From the NCBI GenBank assembly GCA_900320925.1, contig ONUD01000050.1, positions 1 through 12,620 of the forward strand: 12,620 nt of DNA. The letters are read 5' to 3'. Below are positions 1 to 6,310 of this stretch, piece after piece (position 1 is the stretch's first letter; every line of letters begins with the position of its first letter). A program made the position numbers and the translations under genes. The notes under the pieces are model-generated. The model was not told where the DNA came from. It worked only from the letters and a program-made list of their open reading frames with translations, and searched no databases. The DNA is from an uncultured Eubacteriales bacterium. GTDB lineage: Bacteria > Bacillota > Clostridia > Oscillospirales > Acutalibacteraceae.

Positions 1-1275
1 ATACTCTCCGGCACTGGTTTTGGAAAGATGACTGCCCTTGCCGTGGTACTCCCACACATAGTCCTCATACACATAACTGGCAGTATCCGTTTTCGTCTGG
101 ACAGGATCCTGATGATCCGCCGGTTCGAGTGCGACAGCTACCGCATTGTCAATGGTTCGATAGGTACTGTCTGTATTTCGGATCTGTGAAAACGGATAGC
201 GGACAACAACTGTCACTTTGTCGGAATACGTCCGTTCTTTTGCATCATGTACCAGTTCATATTCTCCGTTTCCCAGAGGTGTCACCGCATGGCTGAAACC
301 GACAATCTGTGCTCCCGACACATTCAGGGTGTCGGAAAGACGGATATGGTACGGCTGATTGGCAGAGGCATTGACATTGACCTCCCATGCCAGATAGCCG
401 TAATGCGAAAAATCCAGCCATTCTCCTGTCAGTTCATGCACCAGGCAATATTTGGCATAGGCCGCCACCTGATTTCTGGTATACAGTTCAGGGCCATAGT
501 TTTTATCGGGAATGTGTTTGGGCAGTTTCTGAACATTGCCGAGTTGGACATGGGTATCAATATGTCCTGTCAGGGCAGGAAGCTGTTTTGTTTCCTCTCC
601 CAGAACGGCATACCCCTGCAAGTTCCAGCTGCTGTTGTCGACCAGTTCCATAATGTCGAGATTCTTGTATAATACCTGAAAGGCGGCATTGGTACCCGTC
701 TGCACGGTGTCATAGTTAAAAAAGACATAATTGCCGTCATCGTCAATATAGTAGTTGAAGCAAAGTGTCTTGCTGGCCACGGGAGCATCCGGTGTTCCCA
801 TCGGTACGGCAATATCGTTTGCCATGACAGGATAAGGGCCGCTGCCGCTTTCATGACCGTTGTTGTCACGCCGCACCATCAGCCCCGCAGGAATGACAAT
901 CCGCAGTCCGAACGGAGGGATATAGCGGTCGATCTGCATTTCCACCTGATATTTCAAAGAAAAGTTGTCTGTTTTTTCCACATGGTGCTGGTCATCCTCG
1001 TTGACATAGTAGGCGGTAATGGACCAGTCGGATTCTGTCGGCTGCTGTTTCAGGACAGCGGCACGCTTTGTCACGGCTGCCACGGCGATTTCTCCCACAA
1101 CATCCGTCAATTCTCCCAACTCCTCATCCGGCAGAAATGCCTGAACAGCGGCAGGCTTCTCGGACACGGAAGCTGCCTGATATGCATTGCTGCCACTGTT
1201 GAACAACAACATCAATGCCAGCACCCATGCTATCCATCTCCAGAAATGTAGTGTCCTTACTGACAAAGTTCTCAT
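1..1275 (-). CDS. Secreted pilus-associated surface protein, N-terminal 425 residues (3' end outside window)
   Basis: A reading frame stays open for 425 codons from the ATG at 1275-1273 to the left edge, so the C-terminus and any sorting signal are not visible. Residues 1-35 look like a signal peptide: several arginines, a hydrophobic stretch (WIAWVLALMLLF, residues 14-25) and a small-residue region. The rest is a hydrophilic, aromatic-rich secreted sequence without cysteine pairs or internal membrane segments. It directly follows the class C sortase, with an ATGA overlap (4 bp), and is the third gene of the pilin operon, so I infer an accessory or tip pilin/adhesin. No catalytic motif was recognised. 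The start is uncertain: the AAAGGAG box abuts the ATG with almost no spacer, whereas a TTG at codon 4 (1266-1264) would have about 9 nt. Either way translation is probably coupled to the sortase. Existence of the gene is sure; the adhesin role is inferred from context. Confidence 0.85.
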   Translation of the reverse strand, partial: MRTLSVRTLHFWRWIAWVLALMLLFNSGSNAYQAASVSEKPAAVQAFLPDEELGELTDVVGEIAVAAVTKRAAVLKQQPTESDWSITAYYVNEDDQHHVEKTDNFSLKYQVEMQIDRYIPPFGLRIVIPAGLMVRRDNNGHESGSGPYPVMANDIAVPMGTPDAPVASKTLCFNYYIDDDGNYVFFNYDTVQTGTNAAFQVLYKNLDIMELVDNSSWNLQGYAVLGEETKQLPALTGHIDTHVQLGNVQKLPKHIPDKNYGPELYTRNQVAAYAKYCLVHELTGEWLDFSHYGYLAWEVNVNASANQPYHIRLSDTLNVSGAQIVGFSHAVTPLGNGEYELVHDAKERTYSDKVTVVVRYPFSQIRNTDSTYRTIDNAVAVALEPADHQDPVQTKTDTASYVYEDYVWEYHGKGSHLSKTSAGEY

Positions 1276-2036
1276 CTCCTTTCCAAACGGGAATGCTTCC
1301 TTACTGCGGTCACCGCCGCCAGACAGACAGCAACAGGCAATATGGCTGCCAACAGCAGTATGACCGTTCTTTCTTCTTTCTTTTGTTCGGGCATTTCGGG
1401 GACTCTATGACCTCTGACAAGCAGCCGGTGAGTATTGATGCCAAAGGGCGTACACGTAACCAGTGTACAGAGATCCTTTCCTTTTTCAATGGCAAGGGCG
1501 TCAGTCTGTTCGGGCAGGACAGTGATGATTCGATCAATCTCGTACACCAGCGTTTCATCCAGCACCGTGAGCATGAAGATATCGCCTGTTTCCAGCCGAT
1601 CCAAATCCGTAGACAGCCGTGAGGACAAGGCTCCCCTGTGTGCCGACAGGACACTGTGGGTACTTTCTCCGCCGACGGGCAGGGAACTTTGTTTGAGATG
1701 CCCTACGGAATTTTGCATAACGGCTTCCTCGGTGGAATGGAACACCGGAAGATCACAATGGATTTTGGGGATCGTGACATACCCCATCATGCCCTGACTA
1801 TCTATATTGAGCTGACGGTCATAATCCTCTCCCGTCTGACCGCTTCGGAAAAGCTGTTGGTTATACTGTCTTGCTCTTTCCAACACCTGACTGTCCGCCT
1901 GCTCCGACAGCCTGTTATAATGCACGATGACCTCCGAACGGGCAAGACTGTTCCAATACTCGGCAAGATACGGATACGCCACCATTCCTGCTCCTGCAAG
2001 AAATACCAGTATCCAGACCCACCTACTCTTTTTCAT
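1272..2036 (-). CDS. Class C (pilus) sortase
   Basis: Cysteine transpeptidase of 254 aa predicted to join pilin subunits on the outer face of the membrane. An N-terminal membrane segment (about 5-24) and a C-terminal one (about 223-245) flank the sortase fold, the two-anchor layout typical of class C enzymes. The catalytic triad is visible: His133 in SAHRG, Cys195 in TLVTCTPFGINTHRLLVRG, and Arg204 nine residues after the Cys. The core motif MGYVTIPKI (84-92) and the segment SSLPVGGESTHSVLS also match the family. I chose the ATG at 2036 (MKKSRW), which follows GGGTGGAAT and overlaps the pilin gene by 14 bp; an upstream in-frame TTG at 2063 would add nine charged residues before the signal anchor and is less likely. 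The usual class C lid motif (Asp-Pro-aromatic) is not evident in the 55-82 region. The substrate is presumably the pilin encoded just upstream. Confidence 0.95.
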   Translation of the reverse strand: MKKSRWVWILVFLAGAGMVAYPYLAEYWNSLARSEVIVHYNRLSEQADSQVLERARQYNQQLFRSGQTGEDYDRQLNIDSQGMMGYVTIPKIHCDLPVFHSTEEAVMQNSVGHLKQSSLPVGGESTHSVLSAHRGALSSRLSTDLDRLETGDIFMLTVLDETLVYEIDRIITVLPEQTDALAIEKGKDLCTLVTCTPFGINTHRLLVRGHRVPEMPEQKKEERTVILLLAAILPVAVCLAAVTAVRKHSRLERR

Positions 2037-3432
2037 ATTCCACCCGTCTGCTCTTTCTGACAAACATCACCACCGAAATGGCAATGATGCCCAGTCCTGT
2101 CACCGTCAAGAACGTCACGCCGACACCGCCCGCTGCGGGAAGAAGCGAGCCTGAAACACGGTTCACTACTGCCGCACCGCCGCTGAGATAGGTTTGTTCC
2201 TCTGTTTCCGCCTCCATATCCCCCTGCACGGCAATGGCTGCTCTTTGTGTCAATTTGCTGTAGCCGTTTGGTGCCGTCACCTCTTCCAGGTACAGTATTT
2301 GTTTGCCCAGACCATGCACGGTCGCTTTTCCGGCGGTAATCACTTCCCCCTGTTCACCGTCCACAGCGGGGCGGTACTCCCCCTCCGACAGCTTTACCAC
2401 GGGGATGACATTCCCTCCCGTCAAAGAATCATAAAGCAAAAACGATGCACCTTGCACAATCGTTTTTGCTTCATTGATCTTCACAATATCCATACTGTAA
2501 TTTTCCACACTTGCCGAAACCCATTCGGAAAATACCCCGTCATATTGCAAACGGGCGGTATTGACACTTTCTCCGAAAGCCGTTTCGTTTAGTCTGGCGG
2601 CATAGCTGACCGTCAGTACATCCTCCTGCTCGAGCGATTGCAGATACTCTTGGCGGAAAGTCACGGTAAAAGCAGCCGTTCCGTCAGGAGCCTTGACCGT
2701 ATAATCAGGGGATGTCACCTCCTGCTCTCCATTGGTCACTTGCAGGCTGTCCAAAATGAGCGACAAATTATCACTCATTTCGTCATAAAGTATCACATCG
2801 CCTTGTCCCAAAGAAAGATGGGTCAATGTTGTCAGAAAAAGCACAGTATCTCCGACATTGGCAGATGTTTTCACGGCATATCTGCCCTCATCGGAAGCAA
2901 AGATTTTTTTGTCGATATGGGGAATCCGATTTTTCTCCTGTATCACAGCAACAGGCACCGTTGTATTCAGAGAACAAAGCGACCCCAGTGTGGTAGTCAC
3001 AAAATAATATCCTGATTCTCCGCTTTGGATTGCAACAGAATCCCCTGATGCCGTTTCACTGACATGGGGAGCATGGGAAGGAATATGGTTTCTGAGAAAA
3101 CCTGCCAATTCTTCAGGGTCAAATCCGCTTCCCTCCCGGACAATATAATAGGTCCCATCCTCCGACAAAGAGAACTCCAATCCTTGTGAGACAAATGCCG
3201 CTGTATGACTGCCGTTCCCGAACGCTCCGAGCCATTCGGAATCCGTGCGGATGGTGTATCCATATGCTCCGCTGGCGGGATCGACGCCATAATCAAAGAT
3301 TTTATAGGCTTGGTAGGTACAGTTTTTCACCGCATTGTGAATCACGATACTGTAATCATTTCCTGCGGCATTGGCGGGCAATGCACCCCACAGCAGGAAA
3401 ATACACAGCAAAACCATCCCGATTTTTTTCAT
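2023..3432 (-). CDS. Isopeptide-forming pilin with LPAAG sorting signal
   Basis: Sortase-anchored fimbrial subunit of 469 aa. A signal peptide spans residues 1-22 (cleavage likely after ANA). An N-terminal domain covers about 25-165, a fimbrial D2-type domain about 172-300 (opening PHIDKKIFAS, with SANVGDTV), and a SpaA/Cna-B-like domain about 313-425 with an E-box-like motif YLEEVTAPNGY (381-391), whose Glu supports isopeptide formation in this family. The C-terminus is a cell-wall sorting signal: LPAAG at 431-435, a hydrophobic segment (438-457) and the basic tail RKSRR. The Thr of the usual LPxTG is Ala here. The pilin-motif lysine is probably K167 in VIQEKN, a weak match to VYPKN. It is the first gene of the operon, with the SD GGGAGGG 7 nt before the ATG and a strong promoter upstream. 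It is probably the shaft subunit, as its size and domains suggest; a basal-pilin role cannot be excluded. Confidence 0.93.
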   Translation of the reverse strand: MKKIGMVLLCIFLLWGALPANAAGNDYSIVIHNAVKNCTYQAYKIFDYGVDPASGAYGYTIRTDSEWLGAFGNGSHTAAFVSQGLEFSLSEDGTYYIVREGSGFDPEELAGFLRNHIPSHAPHVSETASGDSVAIQSGESGYYFVTTTLGSLCSLNTTVPVAVIQEKNRIPHIDKKIFASDEGRYAVKTSANVGDTVLFLTTLTHLSLGQGDVILYDEMSDNLSLILDSLQVTNGEQEVTSPDYTVKAPDGTAAFTVTFRQEYLQSLEQEDVLTVSYAARLNETAFGESVNTARLQYDGVFSEWVSASVENYSMDIVKINEAKTIVQGASFLLYDSLTGGNVIPVVKLSEGEYRPAVDGEQGEVITAGKATVHGLGKQILYLEEVTAPNGYSKLTQRAAIAVQGDMEAETEEQTYLSGGAAVVNRVSGSLLPAAGGVGVTFLTVTGLGIIAISVVMFVRKSRRVEYEKE

Positions 3433-3477
3433 TCTGCTTCCCTCCCATCATTCCAATACATATCCTTTTCGTTATAT

Positions 3478-3506
3478 ATAGTAACACAATATTCCGCAAA
3501 AGTCAA
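3478..3506 (-). promoter_or_regulatory. Sigma-A promoter of the pilus operon
   Basis: On the minus strand TTGACT (3506-3501) is followed after exactly 17 bp by TACTAT (3483-3478). It lies about 45 bp before the pilin ATG and in the correct direction. No other good hexamer pair was found in the AT-rich region upstream. Confidence 0.75.
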
Positions 3507-3658
3507 TAAAACAGAATTAAATGAGCATTTTGACAACTCAATATAATCTAAAGGAAATATATTTATACAACCTATACAATAATGACCTTTCATTGTACAT
3601 ATTTTTTCTCCATCAAAATGAATAATTTTTTCTTCATATCTTGATAGAATCCATACAA
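3507..3658. other. AT-rich intergenic region between the pilus operon promoter and the PPK2 terminator
   Basis: No coding potential was seen on either strand. The only structure is an imperfect inverted repeat at 3575-3597 (TACAAT and ATTGTA arms, with a 3-nt asymmetry), upstream of the pilus promoter. It could be an operator or a chance feature of AT-rich DNA. Confidence 0.5.
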
Positions 3659-3694
3659 AAAAGAAGCAGGAATCCCAAAATTCCCGCTTCTTTT
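3659..3694 (-). terminator. Rho-independent terminator of the PPK2 gene
   Basis: On the minus strand an arm AAAAGAAGCGGGAAT pairs with ATTCCTGCTTCTTTT across a short TTTGGG-type loop, with one G-U pair. The descending arm ends in a run of U. It begins three bases after the PPK2 stop codon. Confidence 0.85.
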
Positions 3695-3697
3695 CGA

Positions 3698-5188
3698 TTA
3701 TTCCATCATTTGTTTAAAATGCCTTTCGCAAGCCTTTTCCATTGCCTTCACAATAATTTTCAATGTCTTGATACGGGCATATTTTTTATCATTAGATTCA
3801 ATAATGTACCAAGGAGCATTTTTCGTACTGGTTTGTTGCAGCAGTTCGTTCACTGCCACCTCATATTCGTCCCATTTTTCCCTGTTCCGCCAGTCCTCAT
3901 CGGTAATTTTCCACTGCTTTTCGGGGGTGTTTTCACGGTCGGTAAAGCGTTGGAGCTGTACATCCTGGTCGATATGAATCCAGAATTTCAGCACTACAGC
4001 CCCCCAGTCTGTCAGCATACGTTCAAATTCATTGATTTCATGGTAAGCTCTGTGCCATTCGTTTTCCGTGCAGAAGCCCTCCAGACGTTCGACCATCACT
4101 CTGCCGTACCAGGTTCTGTCAAAAATGCAGATATGTCCCGTTTTGGGCAGTTTTGTCCAGAACCGCCAGAGATAATGCCTGTTGAGTTCATGAGGCAGGG
4201 GTGAAGCAATCGGGTGTACATCAAATCCCCGCGGGTCAAGGGCATACGTCAGCCGACGGATATTGCCGCCCTTTCCTGCGGCATCCCAGCCCTCATAGCA
4301 TAAAATAACAGGAATTTTTTTCCGATAGAGCATATTATGCAGCTCTCCCAAGCGAGTTTGCAGTTTTTTGAGTTCTTTCTTGTACTCCTCATCCTCCATG
4401 GACACCGAAAGATCTACTTCGGCAAGTTTGGGCATTTCTTTGAGAGGGAAGTCCTCTGTAAAGGTGGTACCCTCATATCTGCCCTCACGCACGGCAATGT
4501 CAATTCTCTGCACCAGCAGCTTCAGGGCATCACGAATTGCCGTTCTGCGGTTGCTGCCGTCCAGTACATGCCAGCCAATGGTATTGCCGGTTTTTTCCAT
4601 ACAGTCATCATAGGCTTCCATGAAGCGTTTATATTCTTTATGCTGCCAGAGATCCTCCTGACTGACCCTCCACTCGGTTTTCGGATCCTCCACCAACTGC
4701 TGTAACCGTTCAAATTGCTTTTGTTTGCCGATATGGAGAAAGACTTTCAAGATCACATAGCCCCCGTCACGGAGCTGACGTTCCCATTCATTGATTTCCC
4801 GTACCCGACTGCGGTACTCTTCTTTTGTCACTTCATGCCGCAGATACTTGCGTACCACGTTTTCCATCCATCCCGAATCAAGAAACACCACTTTGCCATT
4901 GACAGGAATGGCCTTCATGTACTGGTACAAAAAAGGGTACCGTTCTTCTGCTTCGGGCAACACGGTCGGAGAAACAACATGGTAGAATCTCGGGTCAAGT
5001 TCACTGATAAGCTCTTTGATAAGACTTCCCTTTCCTGCCGCCGCCCAGCCCTCGATGAGAACAATCACAGGCAGTTTTTCTTTCATCAAAAGCTGTTGTT
5101 GTCCGAGCAGTCGGGATTGCAGTTCCTTGATTTCCGTATTGAGAGATTCTTTGTCCTCCCGTTTTTTTGTTTCAAAATCTTTGAGCAT
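3698..5188 (-). CDS. pap: Polyphosphate:AMP phosphotransferase (two-domain PPK2)
   Basis: Cytosolic enzyme of 496 aa expected to transfer phosphate from inorganic polyphosphate to AMP, giving ADP. Two PPK2 domains lie in tandem: about 10-235 and about 262-490. Each has a Walker A loop: EGWAAAGKG (46-54) and EGWDAAGKG (299-307). The second domain keeps the full set, including Asp302 in the loop, the Walker B/lid FDRTWYGR (356-363) and several lid basic residues. The first has Ala49 in place of that Asp and DSGW (104-107) in place of DRxW, so only the C-terminal half looks catalytic, as I recall for other two-domain members. The chosen start is the ATG at 5188 (MLKDFE), 5 nt after GAGGAGGG; the in-frame ATG five codons upstream overlaps that SD and is unlikely. 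It is a single-gene unit with its own promoter and terminator. The exact acceptor (AMP or another nucleotide) is inferred from the fused architecture. Confidence 0.93.
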   Translation of the reverse strand: MLKDFETKKREDKESLNTEIKELQSRLLGQQQLLMKEKLPVIVLIEGWAAAGKGSLIKELISELDPRFYHVVSPTVLPEAEERYPFLYQYMKAIPVNGKVVFLDSGWMENVVRKYLRHEVTKEEYRSRVREINEWERQLRDGGYVILKVFLHIGKQKQFERLQQLVEDPKTEWRVSQEDLWQHKEYKRFMEAYDDCMEKTGNTIGWHVLDGSNRRTAIRDALKLLVQRIDIAVREGRYEGTTFTEDFPLKEMPKLAEVDLSVSMEDEEYKKELKKLQTRLGELHNMLYRKKIPVILCYEGWDAAGKGGNIRRLTYALDPRGFDVHPIASPLPHELNRHYLWRFWTKLPKTGHICIFDRTWYGRVMVERLEGFCTENEWHRAYHEINEFERMLTDWGAVVLKFWIHIDQDVQLQRFTDRENTPEKQWKITDEDWRNREKWDEYEVAVNELLQQTSTKNAPWYIIESNDKKYARIKTLKIIVKAMEKACERHFKQMME

Positions 5189-5193
5189 AGTGA

Positions 5194-5201
5194 CCCTCCT
5201 C
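5194..5201 (-). promoter_or_regulatory. Ribosome binding site fixing the PPK2 start
   Basis: GAGGAGGG on the minus strand sits 5 nt before the ATG at 5188 and overlaps the ATG at 5203. This rules in favour of the downstream start. Confidence 0.8.
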
Positions 5202-5223
5202 ATATAGATAGTTCGTTATGCAT

Positions 5224-5252
5224 ATTATAACAATTTATCTGTAATTTTGCAA
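5224..5252 (-). promoter_or_regulatory. Sigma-A promoter of the PPK2 gene
   Basis: Minus-strand TTGCAA (5252-5247), a 17-bp spacer and TATAAT (5229-5224). It is divergent from the regulator promoter at 5289-5317, which has the same -35 hexamer. Confidence 0.8.
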
Positions 5253-5260
5253 CATCTTTT

Positions 5261-5270
5261 CAAAATTTTG
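5261..5270. promoter_or_regulatory. Perfect 10-bp palindrome between divergent promoters (candidate operator)
   Basis: CAAAATTTTG lies between the two divergent -35 boxes. Position and symmetry fit an operator for the adjacent XRE regulator, but AT-rich palindromes of this length also arise by chance. Confidence 0.3.
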
Positions 5271-5288
5271 TATTATTTTGCTATCCCC

Positions 5289-5317
5289 TTGCAAATTTCT
5301 GTCATTGTATGTATAAT
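5289..5317 (+). promoter_or_regulatory. Sigma-A promoter of the XRE regulator gene
   Basis: TTGCAA (5289-5294), 17 bp, then a perfect TATAAT (5312-5317). The start codon is 32 bp downstream with GGAGG in between. Confidence 0.82.
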
Positions 5318-5349
5318 AAAGAGCAGGAATACAACGGAGGATTGAGAAA

Positions 5350-6186
5350 ATGAGCGTGATAGGAGAGCAAATCAAAAAATACCGTGTTGAGAAAGGGATC
5401 ACGCAGGAACAGCTTGGGCAGTTAGTGGGTGTTACGACACAGGCGGTATCCAGATGGGAACGGGGCGGTACGCCGGATGCAGAGATACTGCCGGCTTTGT
5501 CCAAAGTCCTTGATGTCAGTATTGATGCCCTGTTCGGTCAGGAACAGCAGAGCATGGCACTGACACTGGCACGCCGTTTGAGTCAGATGTCCCAGCAAGA
5601 GGCTTATCGCTATGCATTCATGATTTGCTGGGCAATCGAGATGGGACTGGTCGGCAACATTTCCATCATTGATGATTTCATGCAGAAATTTATCGGGGAT
5701 TCTGCCATCATCAATGACAAAAAACTGGACTATTTTGCCAAGGTGATTCATGACAGCGGAATCGCCAATGCAAGAATTTCTCCTGATCTCCAGCATTTCT
5801 TTTTAATGCTGGAACCGCAGGGCAGTTTAAAAGAGCAGTTGTCGGATATGGAGGAACTGCGGCAGGTATTTGCCATTTTTGCAGACGAAAAGCTGTTGCG
5901 TATCATTCTTTATATTTATTCTCTGCCCAACGTAGCCATTGCAACATCTCTAATCAGTCAGAATACGGGTCTTGACCAAAAAGAGGTAGACCGCTGTATG
6001 GAGCTTCTTTGCCGGAACAATCTTGCCACGTGCGGTGTGATTGCCACCACGGAAGGAGAAATCAATTCCTATACGTTCCGCAGGGAAAGCTTTGCAGTAC
6101 CGCTTCTGTGTTTTGCCGATGAGATTGCCAAAAAGAATCTGCGTCCCTTTTTGGGAGAATACAAACGGACAAAGCCGTTTTTTTAA
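5350..6186 (+). CDS. XRE-family transcriptional regulator with C-terminal winged-helix-like domain
   Basis: DNA-binding protein of 278 aa. Residues 6-61 are a clear XRE/Cro helix-turn-helix: IGEQIKKYRVEKGITQEQLG, then VTTQAVSRWERGG as the recognition-helix region and PALSKVLDVSIDALFG at the end. Residues about 65-170 are mostly helical with no recognised ligand motif. Residues about 178-250 (DEKLLRIILYIYSLPNVAIATS onward) look like a second, winged helix-turn-helix of the ArsR/MarR type. The start has the SD GGAGG 9 nt upstream. The gene is divergent from the PPK2 gene and 120 bp ahead of the lipoprotein gene, so either could be a target; self-regulation is also common in this family. The last codons encode KPFF and are themselves part of the terminator hairpin. 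The effector is unknown. Confidence 0.92.
   Translation: MSVIGEQIKKYRVEKGITQEQLGQLVGVTTQAVSRWERGGTPDAEILPALSKVLDVSIDALFGQEQQSMALTLARRLSQMSQQEAYRYAFMICWAIEMGLVGNISIIDDFMQKFIGDSAIINDKKLDYFAKVIHDSGIANARISPDLQHFFLMLEPQGSLKEQLSDMEELRQVFAIFADEKLLRIILYIYSLPNVAIATSLISQNTGLDQKEVDRCMELLCRNNLATCGVIATTEGEINSYTFRRESFAVPLLCFADEIAKKNLRPFLGEYKRTKPFF
6163..6184 (+). terminator. Terminator embedded in the end of the XRE gene
   Basis: AAACGG (6163-6168) pairs with CCGTTT (6175-6180) over a 6-nt loop and is followed by TTTT. The hairpin overlaps the last codons and the U-run enters the TAA stop. Confidence 0.65.
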
Positions 6187-6232
6187 ACACTCCGTTGATA
6201 AGATATTGCTATTGTTGCAAGAATACCAAAAG

Positions 6233-6254
6233 CCTTGATTGCATTTTATCAAGG
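6233..6254 (+). promoter_or_regulatory. Hairpin that would mask a strong Shine-Dalgarno site
   Basis: CCTTGAT (6233-6239) pairs perfectly with ATCAAGG (6248-6254) over an 8-nt loop. The right arm covers the AAGG of AAGGAGGAG (6251-6259). This strong SD is not placed before an ATG but lies 53 nt ahead of the lipoprotein start. Confidence 0.4.
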
Positions 6255-6265
6255 AGGAGTTTACA

Positions 6266-6310
6266 ATAAAGGCAGGACAAATCAAAAATGAATGGAGAAA
6301 ACCATCATGA
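6266..6310 (+). other. Possible 14-codon leader ORF with AUA start, coupled to the lipoprotein gene
   Basis: After AAGGAGGAG (6251-6259) there is no ATG, GTG or TTG at the right distance, but an ATA lies 6 nt on. From it the frame reads MKAGQIKNEWRKPS and stops at TGA (6308-6310), which overlaps the ATG of the lipoprotein as ATGA. AUA initiation is very rare, so this may be a decayed leader or gene start (ATG to ATA) or a ribosome loading site. Translation is not shown. Confidence 0.25.

Noticed and set aside
3575..3597. Imperfect inverted repeat as a mobile-element end
   Set aside because: Short, asymmetric and in AT-rich DNA; no transposase gene or target duplication nearby.
3641..4204. 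Open frame of 187 codons on the plus strand opposite the PPK2 gene
   Set aside because: It overlaps the PPK2 terminator and the C-terminal catalytic domain and has a Phe/Pro-rich shadow composition.
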